The notes under the pieces: generated by a model
Seen by the model: the letters and a program-made list of their open reading frames with translations, nothing else
Database searches by the model: none
What the model was told of the DNA's origin: nothing
NCBI GenBank assembly: GCA_029959615.1
Contig: JASCOD010000001.1
Location: 1,426,001-1,490,000, forward strand
Origin: Flavobacteriaceae bacterium PS02338
GTDB taxonomy: Bacteria; Bacteroidota; Bacteroidia; Sphingobacteriales; Sphingobacteriaceae
DNA: 64,000 nucleotides
Direction: 5' to 3'
Translations under genes and position numbers: made by a program
In this document: one piece after another, positions 36,799 to 46,220 of the stretch
How positions within the stretch are numbered: position 1 is the stretch's first letter
How the letters are laid out: every line of letters begins with the position of its first letter

Positions 36799-37662
36799 TT
36801 AATTCGCTTTCTCTAAAATTCCTTCTCTCTTTAAGATATACTCAAAAATTCCTTCGATAGGCTTTTGAAGTGTTTTACCAATTTTCAGATTATTTTCTGC
36901 AAATACGGCACGCAGTTCATCTTGATAATAATAGCTGATTGACCCAACGAAATTACATTCCAACGTTTTGTAGTTCTTATAGTCCTTTACGTTTGTATCT
37001 ATGAACTCTTGGAAGCCATCTTTTAATGTTTTTTGTATAAAAGGATGCTGTCTATGGTGAACCATAAACCTACTGAAGGTAGCTAAGTAAGAGTTTGGAA
37101 AAGGTTTTTGATAGATATTCTCTACTGCAATGTCCTTATCTACCTCAAAAGCTTCCGAGAAGAGATCTCTCAAATCTGTAGGCATGGTTTTATGTAAATA
37201 AGATATCAGCATCTTCTTGCCAAAATAGGTGCCAGAACCTTCATCACCTAAAATGTAACCTAAGCCATGTTTACCGTTATAAACGGTTTCTCCATCATAA
37301 TAGGCAATGTTTGAACCAGTACCCAAAATGCAGGCTAAGCCTTTTTTGTCACCACAAGTAGCATAAGCAGAGCCCATTAAATCATGATCTACGCTAATAA
37401 AAGCATTTTTAAAGAATGATGATAGTCCATTAGATACAATTTCATGTTTATCTGGATTTAAGCATCCAGCACCAAAAAAATATACCTCTTTCACTTGATC
37501 GGCAATAACCGCCATTTCTTTATTTTTAGATAGTATTCTAAAAACATCTTGGGCATTTGCAAAATATGGATTAATGCCTTGTGTGTTAAAAGATAAAGTT
37601 TGTTCTGGGCTATAGGCCATCCAATCTGTCTTGGAGGAACCGCTATCTGCAACTAAAATCAT
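36799..37662 (-). CDS. BadF/BadG-type ATPase, N-acetylglucosamine-kinase-like
   Basis: A 287-residue protein of the ASKHA fold. The phosphate-1 loop is ILVADSGSSKTDWMAY at the N-terminus and the phosphate-2 loop is CILGTGSNIAYYDG in the middle, followed by GLGYILGDEGSGTYFGKK. This is the pattern of GlcNAc/glucosamine kinases of the BadF/BadG/BcrA/BcrD family. It would phosphorylate an amino sugar in the cytoplasm, possibly recycled cell-wall GlcNAc; this is inferred from the family. It is transcribed towards, but separate from, the CTERM-like gene and is followed upstream by the RND operon on the same strand. Confidence 0.85.
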   Translation of the reverse strand: MILVADSGSSKTDWMAYSPEQTLSFNTQGINPYFANAQDVFRILSKNKEMAVIADQVKEVYFFGAGCLNPDKHEIVSNGLSSFFKNAFISVDHDLMGSAYATCGDKKGLACILGTGSNIAYYDGETVYNGKHGLGYILGDEGSGTYFGKKMLISYLHKTMPTDLRDLFSEAFEVDKDIAVENIYQKPFPNSYLATFSRFMVHHRQHPFIQKTLKDGFQEFIDTNVKDYKNYKTLECNFVGSISYYYQDELRAVFAENNLKIGKTLQKPIEGIFEYILKREGILEKAN

Positions 37663-37740
37663 CCCCTAAGATAATAAATTTTTTTAAAAAGTAGACTTCA
37701 AAGATTTGTTGTGGAAGAGCTTTCGTTCGCAATGGAGTCT

Positions 37741-39066
37741 CTATTGCAAATTTAATGTGCCACTAATCTGTTTTAAATAAATTTCGGCCAATTTAGCTTG
37801 ATATTTTATTTCTAAGTACCTGTTGTTGGCATCAATGGCATTTTTTTGAGCTTCTCTTAATTCTAATGGAGTAATATTCCCTAACCTGTATTTCTCCAAA
37901 GTAATATCTAAATTTTGATTGGCGATATTTATATTCCCCTGTTCTAATTTCACTAATTCTAGAAAAGTACTGTAATCTTGATAAGCGCTAGTTAACTGCG
38001 CAGATAGATTTTGCTTAGTTTGGTCTACGAGTAGATTAGCACTATTGATACTCACTTTTGCATTTCGTTCATTCTGACGTTGTAAAAAGCCATTGAATAT
38101 GTTAATGCTAGCCGTTAATCCGTAACTTAAACCACGAGCTCTAAATTGGGTATTAAAGCCAGTTGGAGATTCGCTTTTATTAAAGTCATAACCACTATTT
38201 AGGCTAATTTGAGGATAACGATTTCCCTGAATTTGTTTTAGGCTTAACTCAGCTATTTTTTTATTGAGTATAGCGCTTTGTAAAACAGGATTAAGTTGTT
38301 CCAGTTGAGCTGTTAGAGAGGTATAATTCAAACTTCCATCAATTTCAAAATAATTCTCTACCGAAAACTTAATGTTGACATCTCTAGCTAGGAGTTGGTT
38401 TAATGCAATCATGTAGTTGTTCAATAGGTTTTTCTGTTGTAGGTAACTTGATGTATCCGTATTGTAATCTACTTGCGCTGCTAATACATCTAATTTGGAG
38501 CCACGTCCTAATTTTAACTTATTATCTGCAATTCTAAGGCGAAAGGCAGAAATGTCTATTGTGCTGTCTGCGGCAATCACGAGTTGCTGTTGTTTGGCGA
38601 CATTGTAGTAGGAAGAAAGCACTTCTGTAATGGTATTTAGAATTTGAGCTGTCGCATTTTTCTCGCCTTGTTGTTCTAAGGCTTTCAAACGATCGTAGTT
38701 GGCAAACATACTGAAACCGTCAAAAACTGTCCAGTTTAAACCAATGCCATAACCCATATTGCTATTTCGAGCACCATCTATTCTCCTTTCGGTACCACTA
38801 GCTTGAGTTTGAATTGTGTTTTGCCTACTCCCTCCAGTACTAAAATCTCCTGTTACGACAGGTAGCATTCCTGCATTACCCCAATTAGCATTATTTTTCG
38901 CTATTTCACTTTCGTTCTTAATCAGTTTGATGTCGTAATTATTTTTCAAAGCGATGCTGATCGCTTCTTGTAAAGTCAATTTCTCTTGCGCAAAGGTATT
39001 TGATACACTGAACATGCACGTTGAGACCGTAGCGAGTATGCCATATATGTAATGTTTCATTTTCAC
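37741..39066 (-). CDS. TolC-family outer membrane efflux protein
   Basis: A 441-residue exported protein (signal ending near TFAQ, residue 27). It opens with KLTLQEAISIALKNNYDIKL, the usual start of the outer-membrane efflux repeat, and has two alternating coiled-coil and beta-strand halves. The second half holds the matching YRLGNITPLELREAQKNAIDA segment. It would form the trimeric exit duct of an RND pump. It is the last gene of a three-gene operon: the permease stop is 6 bp upstream of its start. Confidence 0.93.
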   Translation of the reverse strand: MKMKHYIYGILATVSTCMFSVSNTFAQEKLTLQEAISIALKNNYDIKLIKNESEIAKNNANWGNAGMLPVVTGDFSTGGSRQNTIQTQASGTERRIDGARNSNMGYGIGLNWTVFDGFSMFANYDRLKALEQQGEKNATAQILNTITEVLSSYYNVAKQQQLVIAADSTIDISAFRLRIADNKLKLGRGSKLDVLAAQVDYNTDTSSYLQQKNLLNNYMIALNQLLARDVNIKFSVENYFEIDGSLNYTSLTAQLEQLNPVLQSAILNKKIAELSLKQIQGNRYPQISLNSGYDFNKSESPTGFNTQFRARGLSYGLTASINIFNGFLQRQNERNAKVSINSANLLVDQTKQNLSAQLTSAYQDYSTFLELVKLEQGNINIANQNLDITLEKYRLGNITPLELREAQKNAIDANNRYLEIKYQAKLAEIYLKQISGTLNLQ

Positions 39067-39072
39067 GTAGCA

Positions 39073-42000
39073 CTATTGGTTTTTGGATGTTTGTTCATCG
39101 GCGATTGCTGCAGCCAGCGATTGCTTTAACTCTGTGTTGTCTTTATGTTCTTTAGACCAAAGTGAATAAATCGCAGGGATTACAAATAAAGTAAGGATTA
39201 GCGAAAACAAGGTTCCTCCGATAATTACTGTTCCCATACTCATTCTACTTTTTGCAGCAGCACCTAAAGCCATGGCAATAGGCAATGCTCCAATTGCGAT
39301 GGCTAAACTTGTCATTAGAATTGGACGTAGTCTAGAAACAGCAGCTTCTCTGATGGCTTCTTGTACTGATTTGCCCTGTTCCTTAAGCTGATTTGCAAAT
39401 TCTACGATCAAAATGCCATTTTTGGTTACCAAGCCAATTAGCATGATCGTTCCAATCTGACTGAAAATATTCCAACTTTGGCCGCAAAGCCATAGTGATA
39501 AAAATGCACCGGCAACAGCCATTGGTACAGTTAAAATGATGATGATAGGATCCTTAAAACTTTCGAACTGTGCAGATAAAATAAGATAAACAAGTAATAG
39601 TGCTAAACCGAAAGCAAACATGGTATTGGACGAACTTTCTTTAAAATCTCGAGACTCACCGCTTAAGTCGGTAGTGAAACTTTCATCCAATACTTTTGCA
39701 GCAATTCTATCCATGGCTTCAATTCCATCTCCAATGCTTTTCCCTGGTGCCAAACCTGCGGATACCGTGGCTGCGATGAATCTGTTGTTACGATATAGTT
39801 GTGGCGGGCTGCTTTCTTCTTTTGTAGTTACTAAATTATCTAACTGGATAAGTTGCCCCTTATCATTTCTTACATATACAGAACTCAAATCAAGAGGGTC
39901 TTTTCTATTGCTCACATCAAACTGACCAATTACTTGGTACTGTTTTCCATTCATGAAGAAGTAAGAGAAACGTTGCCCACTTAATCCCAGCTGTAAAGTT
40001 TGGGCAATATCTACAATAGAAACACCCAAGTTTTTTGCTTTTTCTCTGTCTATGGTTAAGTTAATTTCTGGTTTGTTAAACTTCAAGTTTACGTCAGAAG
40101 TAGTAAAGGTAGGGTCTTGTGAAACCTCCTCCATAAACTGTGGAACTTTTTCACGCAATTTCTCGAAGTTTTGTGCTTGTATAATATAGCTGATTGGTAA
40201 TCCTCCCCTTCTTCCCACCGAAATAGTGGGTTGTTGGGTTACAGTAACTTTTCCTTCGGTATATTTGCGAGTGATTTTAGTTAGCTTTTCGGCTACTTCC
40301 TTTTGGCTCTTTTCTCGGTCGCCTGGGTCAACTAAACCCATTCTTACAAAGCCTGAATTGGTAGAGCCCGCACCGCCAAAGCCAGGTGAGGTAATAGTAA
40401 TATTTACATTTTTCTCAGGAATAGAATCTAACACCATCTGATTAACTTTCATCACAAATCTATCTGTAAAAGCAAAGGAAGAACCTTCCGGTGTACTTAC
40501 GTTCATGTTGATGGCACTTCTGTCGTCGTAAGGTGCGGTTTCTTTAGGGAGTACTTTCCAAAATAGGAAAATTAGTCCTGCGCAAAATAAAATGATAGGT
40601 GCCGCTAACCAACGACGTTTTAAGAACTTCTCCAGATTTGCTTGATAACCTTCGTTTAATTTAACAAAATAAGGCTCTGTTAATGTGTAGAATTTGGAAG
40701 GTTTATGACCTCCTTTTTTCATCAAGTAAGCGTTAAGCATTGGAGTTAATGTGAGCGATACGAATGCCGATATCAATACCGCGGCACCAATGGTAACGCC
40801 AAACTCTCGAAACAGCCGTCCAACAAAACCCTGTAAGAAAATTACGGGTAAAAATACAGCCGCTAAGGTGATCGAAATAGAAATTACCGCAAAGAAAATC
40901 TCGTTTGAACCCTTGATGGCGGCTTCAATAGGAGAATAGCCTTCTTCTACTTTTTTGAAGATATTTTCGGTGACTACAATGCCGTCATCTACTACCAGAC
41001 CCGTAGCTAATACAATGGCTAGCAGTGTAAGTACATTAATAGAAAATCCAAAAATGTACATGATGAAGAAAGTGGCAATTAACGATACCGGAATATCAAT
41101 TAATGGTCTGAAAGCGATACCCCAATCTCTAAAGAATAGATAAATGATAAGAATTACCAATACTAAAGAAATCAAAATAGTTTCTGCCACTTCAGTTACG
41201 GAACTTTTGATAAATCTTGTAGTGTCTAAAGATACTTTGAGCTTGATATCCTCAGGCATATCGGCTTGAAGTTTATCAAATCGGGCATAAAACTCTTTGC
41301 TGATATCTAGGTAATTTGCTCCAGGTTGCGGAATTACCCCAATTGCTACCATTGGTTTTCCAGATTCGCGGAGTACTGTTTCCTCGTTTTCAGAACCAAT
41401 TTCAGCCGTTGCTACGTCTTGTAAGCGGACTACGCTGGTACTATCATTTTTGATGATTAGGTTGTTGAACTGTTCCGCATTAGTTAGTTTTCCTAAGGTT
41501 TTAACCGTTAGTTCAGTGGCTGCACCGGTTAGCTTTCCTGATGGTAACTCTACGTTTTCTCTATCTAAAGCAGTAACAATATCTTGGGAGGTTAAACCGT
41601 AAGAAGCTAATCGGGTAGGATCAATTCTAATGCGCATAGCGTATTTGCGCTGTCCCATAATTTGCATGCTGCTTACCCCAGGAATGGTTTGGATCCTATC
41701 CGCAATTACATTTTCTGCGAAATCACTTAAATCCGTAACTCCTCGTTTATCACTTTGAATGGTCATAGAGATAATCGCTTCGGAGTTTGCATCAGCTTTA
41801 CTCACAATGGGTAAGCCATCAATATCTTTAGGTAAATTTCTAGCAGCCTGAGATACTTTGTCGCGGACGTCATTTGCGGCTACGTCAATATCCTTCCCTA
41901 GATTAAACTCAACGGTAATATTGCTTGTGCCTTGGTTACTAGACGAAGTGATGTTCCTAATGCCGTCAATAGAATTGATAGATTTTTCTAGCGGTTCGGT

Positions 42001-42189
42001 AATTTGAGATTCGATGATGTCTGAATTGGCACCGGGGTATGAAGTTCGTACGGATATAATTGACGGGTCGATAGATGGATATTCCCTTATCCCCAAAAAA
42101 TTATAACCAATTACTCCAAAAAGAATAATTACGAGGTTCATTACAATCGCTAGAACCGGTCTTTTTATACTGGTGGTCGAAATACTCAT
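39073..42189 (-). CDS. RND efflux transporter permease (AcrB/MexB type, HAE1)
   Basis: A 1038-residue inner-membrane pump driven by protons. The first helix (PVLAIVMNLVIILFGVIGY) is followed by the porter domain (IREYPSIDPSIISVRTSYPGA, TEPLEKSINSIDGI), the multi-helix block with the proton-relay Asp pair (Asp401-Asp402 in GLVVDDGIVV), the second porter half, and the second helix block (SRLRPILMTSLAIAIGALPIA). The length and motifs fit hydrophobic/amphiphilic drug exporters rather than heavy-metal pumps. The adaptor gene ends 3 bp upstream and the TolC gene follows after 6 bp, a complete tripartite operon. No local regulator gene is adjacent. Confidence 0.95.
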   Translation of the reverse strand: MSISTTSIKRPVLAIVMNLVIILFGVIGYNFLGIREYPSIDPSIISVRTSYPGANSDIIESQITEPLEKSINSIDGIRNITSSSNQGTSNITVEFNLGKDIDVAANDVRDKVSQAARNLPKDIDGLPIVSKADANSEAIISMTIQSDKRGVTDLSDFAENVIADRIQTIPGVSSMQIMGQRKYAMRIRIDPTRLASYGLTSQDIVTALDRENVELPSGKLTGAATELTVKTLGKLTNAEQFNNLIIKNDSTSVVRLQDVATAEIGSENEETVLRESGKPMVAIGVIPQPGANYLDISKEFYARFDKLQADMPEDIKLKVSLDTTRFIKSSVTEVAETILISLVLVILIIYLFFRDWGIAFRPLIDIPVSLIATFFIMYIFGFSINVLTLLAIVLATGLVVDDGIVVTENIFKKVEEGYSPIEAAIKGSNEIFFAVISISITLAAVFLPVIFLQGFVGRLFREFGVTIGAAVLISAFVSLTLTPMLNAYLMKKGGHKPSKFYTLTEPYFVKLNEGYQANLEKFLKRRWLAAPIILFCAGLIFLFWKVLPKETAPYDDRSAINMNVSTPEGSSFAFTDRFVMKVNQMVLDSIPEKNVNITITSPGFGGAGSTNSGFVRMGLVDPGDREKSQKEVAEKLTKITRKYTEGKVTVTQQPTISVGRRGGLPISYIIQAQNFEKLREKVPQFMEEVSQDPTFTTSDVNLKFNKPEINLTIDREKAKNLGVSIVDIAQTLQLGLSGQRFSYFFMNGKQYQVIGQFDVSNRKDPLDLSSVYVRNDKGQLIQLDNLVTTKEESSPPQLYRNNRFIAATVSAGLAPGKSIGDGIEAMDRIAAKVLDESFTTDLSGESRDFKESSSNTMFAFGLALLLVYLILSAQFESFKDPIIIILTVPMAVAGAFLSLWLCGQSWNIFSQIGTIMLIGLVTKNGILIVEFANQLKEQGKSVQEAIREAAVSRLRPILMTSLAIAIGALPIAMALGAAAKSRMSMGTVIIGGTLFSLILTLFVIPAIYSLWSKEHKDNTELKQSLAAAIADEQTSKNQ

Positions 42190-42192
42190 ACC

Positions 42193-43281
42193 CTAATTCT
42201 TCGCTATTTTAACCTTTACGTCTGCATCTGGTTTTAGCGCCATTGCACCAGTTGTTAAAACCGTATCTCCGATATTTAATCCTGAAAGCACCAAAATCTG
42301 ATCTGCAGTTCTAGTACCAGTTTCAATAGGTATTTGCTGTGCTTTTCCATTTTTAGAAACGTAAACTACTTTACCTTTTAACACAGGGATCACCGCTTCG
42401 GTCGGAATTAGAATGGCATCCTTAATGGTTGTTAATGCCAGCTTTACCTTGGCAAATGAACCAGGTAGCAGTTCGTTGTTACCGTTTGGTGCAAGTGCCT
42501 TAATTTGTAGTGTTCTGGTCTGCTCGTTGATACCGGGTTCAATAGCGAATACTTTTCCAGTAAAAGTCTTATTGCTGCCATCAATATTAAATGAAATACT
42601 GCTGTTTGTTTTTAATTGTGATACGTATTTCTCGGGGATAGAAAAATTGATTTTAACAGGATTGGTGCTTAGTAAGTTGGCAATTGTGGTGTTGGGAGTT
42701 AGGTATTCGCCAACTGAAATGTTGCGTAAACCAATTTTGCCACTAAATGGTGCAATGATACTTGTTTTGGCCAGCTGTGCCCTAATCAATTGCGCTTGTG
42801 ACTTTAATGCCTGTAGCTCTGCTAAAGAGGTATCATATTCTTCTTGGCTAATTGCGCCTTTTTCTAATAATTGTTTTGCTCTGTTTTCGTTGCTGGCAGA
42901 AAGATTCTGTCTTGTTAGCGCCTCTCTAAGCTGCGCCTGTATATCCCTATCGTTAATTTTAACTAGTGTAGTGCCTTTACTTACATTACTTCCTTCCTTA
43001 AAAAAGATCCCAGTAACTAAGCCAGCTACCTCACTTCTTAAAGTTATGGCTTCATTAGCTTCTATACTTCCCGTAATTTCTAAGTTAGAAGAGAAGTCGG
43101 AATTTTTTACTACTATCCCATCTACATTCAGGGCGTTTCCACCTTTCCCTTTTCCTCCTTTGCTTGCACCAGCACCTCCGGAACCTCCGCTTTCAATCTT
43201 TTTATTTTCAGTTATCCTATAATAAACGAGATAGGCAAGTCCTAGTGCCAAAACGAGATAGAATATATATCTTTTTTTCAT
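42193..43281 (-). CDS. RND efflux periplasmic adaptor (membrane fusion protein)
   Basis: A 362-residue adaptor with one N-terminal hydrophobic segment (YIFYLVLALGLAYLVYYRI). It is followed by an unusual Gly/Lys/Ser-rich low-complexity linker (GGSGGAGASKGGKGKGG, residues 33-49). Then come the lipoyl/hairpin halves (EVAGLVTGIFFKEGSNVSKG, IIAPFSGKIGLRNISVGEY), an alpha-hairpin of about 60 residues between them, and beta-barrel and membrane-proximal domains (INFSIPEKYVSQL, GSFAKVKLAL). It would bridge the permease and the TolC duct. First gene of the operon; 275 bp of divergent promoter region separate it from the M61 peptidase gene. Confidence 0.94.
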   Translation of the reverse strand: MKKRYIFYLVLALGLAYLVYYRITENKKIESGGSGGAGASKGGKGKGGNALNVDGIVVKNSDFSSNLEITGSIEANEAITLRSEVAGLVTGIFFKEGSNVSKGTTLVKINDRDIQAQLREALTRQNLSASNENRAKQLLEKGAISQEEYDTSLAELQALKSQAQLIRAQLAKTSIIAPFSGKIGLRNISVGEYLTPNTTIANLLSTNPVKINFSIPEKYVSQLKTNSSISFNIDGSNKTFTGKVFAIEPGINEQTRTLQIKALAPNGNNELLPGSFAKVKLALTTIKDAILIPTEAVIPVLKGKVVYVSKNGKAQQIPIETGTRTADQILVLSGLNIGDTVLTTGAMALKPDADVKVKIAKN

Positions 43282-43556
43282 TAAAAGTTTTTAATAGCTG
43301 TAATTGGTTAGATATTGCATCTCTAATTAGCGAAATGAATACAAACAAAAATATCTAATTGTTTTACCATTGTAAAGATGTACTAACTATGTTACAGCAC
43401 TTGGGGCATAAACATTTAGTAAAATTATTTTAAATTTTATTTTTGTGCCGACAGCTTGTCAATTTACCCACAAAGACACAAAATATACAAAGATGTTATA
43501 GTTTGTATGCTTACATATATAATATTTAAATGCTTCGTGTTCTTAAAATAAAATGA

Positions 43557-45377
43557 ATGAAAAAAATACTAGGAGTAGCATTATTGCTAACATTAACAAT
43601 GGCAGCGAAATCGCAAGTTAAAATTAATTTCGAGGTTTCTTTTAAAGAACCTCAGGCACATTATGCAGAAGTGCAAATGAATATGTCGGGCATTGCAGCA
43701 AAGGATTATGTAGATCTGAAAATGCCTGTGTGGACGCCTGGTTCATACTTGGTGCGTGAATTTGGTAAAAGTGTGGAGGATTTTACAGCTACAGTTAATG
43801 GTAAGCCTGCTAAAGTACAAAAGGTCACCAAAAACACATGGAGGGTTTTTAATGCAAAAGCGGCCGCAATTAAAGTGAACTACAGAGTTTATGCTTTTGA
43901 AATTTCTGTTCGTACTGCATTCATCGATGAGTCGCATGCTTTTCTTTCATCAGCAAGTATTTTTATGTATCCAGCCGGGATGATTAAAAATCCAAGTACA
44001 GTAAAAATTATACCATTTGGCAAATGGGATAAAGTAAATACGGGCTTAGAGCCAGTTGCTGGGCAGCAGTTTACTTACTATGCGTCAGATTTTGATATTC
44101 TTTTTGATAGCCCAATTGAAGTGGGTAATCAAGACGTGTTTGAATTTACCGCTGCTGGGGTAAAACACATTGTAGCCATGTATGGTGGTGGTAACTACGA
44201 TAAAGAACGTTTGAAAGTAGATATGGCTAAAATTGTAGAAAGATCTACGGCTATTTTTGGAGACAATCCAAATAAGCATTACACGTTTATTGTACACAAT
44301 TATAACAACGGAGGTGGTGGTTTAGAGCATTTAAATTCTACGGTTTTAGGTGCAACCCGAAATGCTTATGGAAATGAAAAAGGCTACAAAGATTTTCTCT
44401 CTTTGGTAGCACACGAGTATTTTCATTTATGGAACGTAAAACGATTACGTCCAATTGCTTTAGGTCCATTCGATTACGATAACGAAAATTATACAACCAA
44501 CCTTTGGACTGCGGAAGGCTTTACTTCTTATTACGAAAATAAATTATTGATCAGATCAGAAATAACCAACCGTGATACTTTCTTGAACGATTTAATTGGA
44601 GGTTTGGGTACCGTAATTAATATACCTGGATCAAAAGTGCAATCTGCTTCTTCATCAAGTTTCGACGCTTGGATTATTGGTTATCGTCCTAATGAAAACT
44701 CAAAAAATAATTCCATCTCATATTACAGTAAAGGAGAAATTATTGGTTTATTAATGGATTTGGAAATAGCCAATGCAACTAAGGGCGCTAAGAGTTTAGA
44801 TGATGTGATGAAAGCCATGTATGAAGAAGGTAAAACTCAAAAACGTGGTTACACGGATGCGGAATTTAAGGCAATGGTCGAAAAAATTAGTGGTATTAAC
44901 TTTAGTGAGTTCTGGGAAAAATACATAGATGGGGTAGAAGATATTGATTTCGAGAAGTATTTTGCCTACGCTGGCATCAATGCGAAAAGAGAAATCGCTT
45001 TACCAAACAAGCCTTTTACAGGCGTATCACTGAAATTAGAAAGAAGTGTAGTGATTAGTGGTGTTTCAAGAAATTCACCGGGATGGATACAAGGTTTAAA
45101 CGTTAACGATGAAATTTTAGCACTAGATGGTTCTACTATCGCAGATGAAATGCGCAGTGTAAGATTGCCAAACCCAAATCTGACTTTAGAAACATTGCCT
45201 ACTATTGCTAAGAAGCAAGTTGGCGACATAGTTGAGGTAACGGTGAAAAGAGATGGCTTAGAAAAGAAAATCTCCCTGACTTTAAAAGAAAGCCCTAATA
45301 TTCGTATCAAAGCAAGCTATGATGATAACGCCACTGCGCAGCAAATCGCTGTAAGAAAAAGGTGGATGGGTATCTAA
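43557..45377 (+). CDS. M61-family glycyl aminopeptidase with PDZ domain
   Basis: A 606-residue exported metallopeptidase (signal ending near AAKSQ). An N-terminal beta domain (about 22-175) precedes the thermolysin-like catalytic domain with zinc motif HEYFH (His286, Glu287, His290) and the third ligand Glu320 in WTAEGFTSYYEN; VKRLRP follows the motif as in all M61 enzymes. A PDZ domain lies at about 500-580 (SRNSPGWIQGLNVNDEILALDG). M61 peptidases remove Gly or Ala from peptide N-termini. It would act in the periplasm. It ends in a bidirectional terminator shared with the convergent gene. Confidence 0.93.
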   Translation: MKKILGVALLLTLTMAAKSQVKINFEVSFKEPQAHYAEVQMNMSGIAAKDYVDLKMPVWTPGSYLVREFGKSVEDFTATVNGKPAKVQKVTKNTWRVFNAKAAAIKVNYRVYAFEISVRTAFIDESHAFLSSASIFMYPAGMIKNPSTVKIIPFGKWDKVNTGLEPVAGQQFTYYASDFDILFDSPIEVGNQDVFEFTAAGVKHIVAMYGGGNYDKERLKVDMAKIVERSTAIFGDNPNKHYTFIVHNYNNGGGGLEHLNSTVLGATRNAYGNEKGYKDFLSLVAHEYFHLWNVKRLRPIALGPFDYDNENYTTNLWTAEGFTSYYENKLLIRSEITNRDTFLNDLIGGLGTVINIPGSKVQSASSSSFDAWIIGYRPNENSKNNSISYYSKGEIIGLLMDLEIANATKGAKSLDDVMKAMYEEGKTQKRGYTDAEFKAMVEKISGINFSEFWEKYIDGVEDIDFEKYFAYAGINAKREIALPNKPFTGVSLKLERSVVISGVSRNSPGWIQGLNVNDEILALDGSTIADEMRSVRLPNPNLTLETLPTIAKKQVGDIVEVTVKRDGLEKKISLTLKESPNIRIKASYDDNATAQQIAVRKRWMGI

Positions 45378-45379
45378 AC

Positions 45380-45412
45380 AAAAAAGCTCCGAATTTAATT
45401 CGGAGCTTTTTT
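45380..45412. terminator. Bidirectional intrinsic terminator
   Basis: GCTCCGAATT pairs with AATTCGGAGC (45386-45406), with an A run on the left and a T run on the right. It lies between the convergent M61 gene (+) and the small beta-barrel-like gene (-). Confidence 0.9.
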
Positions 45413-45431
45413 GTTTTTATTGGTTTCGCTA

Positions 45432-45908
45432 TTAAAAGGTAAATCTAAATCCGAAGCCAAATCTGCCCGCTTCAAATTCAGAGTTGTCACCAATCCAAGC
45501 ATTTGGTCTCCAGTCAAACCCCATTTGAATAGGTGCACCTGGTATTTTAAAATCTAAACCTGCTTGAGGAATTAGAATGAAATTAGTTTGGCTATAGCCA
45601 CCAGCGCTAAAGAAATTTATACCAGGACCGCCACCTACATGCCATTTTAAGCCAGGAGCTCCATTAATAGCGCCGTGATATTGATAGAAAGCTTGTAAAC
45701 GTGTGCTATTTCCACCAAATAAAATCTCTGCCTGTCCGGCACCTGTAGCATTAAAGAAATGCTTGATAGAAGGGCCAACTAAAGTAGCACCGTTTCCGAA
45801 ATCAAGACCTAGACCTAGAGCCGTCTTGTAATTTTGCGCATTCGCATTAGACAAATTCATTGTAAAAAAAGCTGCGCCAGCGATGAATGTTAAAAGTAGT
45901 TTTTTCAT
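45432..45908 (-). CDS. Small outer-membrane beta-barrel-like protein
   Basis: A 158-residue exported protein (signal ending near NANAQ, residue 25). The mature part is all short alternating strands (ALGLGLDFGNGATLVGPSIK, IQMGFDWRPNAWIG) and ends with phenylalanine (FGFGFRFTF), the usual C-terminal signature of outer-membrane barrels. At about 130 mature residues it would be an eight-strand barrel. Ligand and function unknown. It has its own promoter in the 312-bp divergent region shared with the acyl-CoA synthetase gene. Confidence 0.75.
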   Translation of the reverse strand: MKKLLLTFIAGAAFFTMNLSNANAQNYKTALGLGLDFGNGATLVGPSIKHFFNATGAGQAEILFGGNSTRLQAFYQYHGAINGAPGLKWHVGGGPGINFFSAGGYSQTNFILIPQAGLDFKIPGAPIQMGFDWRPNAWIGDNSEFEAGRFGFGFRFTF

Positions 45909-46220
45909 TTCTATAAGATTTGTTTTTAAATGGTAATGAAGCTATCATGACTTTGTTTTGTTATTGCTATCAATTCAAAAGTGATGATGGTTTCATAAAA
46001 TGTAAATTGTTTATGTGTAATGAACACGGCATTACAACTTTTGTGCCTTTTGTACATTTGAAACAACAATAGCGTGTGTTTTTTGTTTTTGAAAGAGGAA
46101 AGCGAAGTGAAAAATAATTATGCTTGCATAGTATAAACTTCGTTTAAAAATCTTAAATTAGAATGTTTAACAGCTGGAAAAGGCTGTTTTTCAGTGTTTA
46201 GCCAATATAAATTAAAGCGT
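45909..46220. promoter_or_regulatory. Divergent promoter region
   Basis: The 312 bp between the barrel-like gene (-) and the acyl-CoA synthetase gene (+) must hold both promoters. A TAnnTTTG-like Bacteroidota -7 motif (TACATTTG, 46053-46060) is present, but the matching upstream TTTG (46040-46043) is only 9 bp away, so it is not a convincing full promoter. No other structure was seen. Confidence 0.35.

Noticed and set aside
46040..46060. Bacteroidota TTTG / TAnnTTTG promoter before the acyl-CoA synthetase gene
   Set aside because: The two boxes are only 9 bp apart instead of about 19-21 bp.
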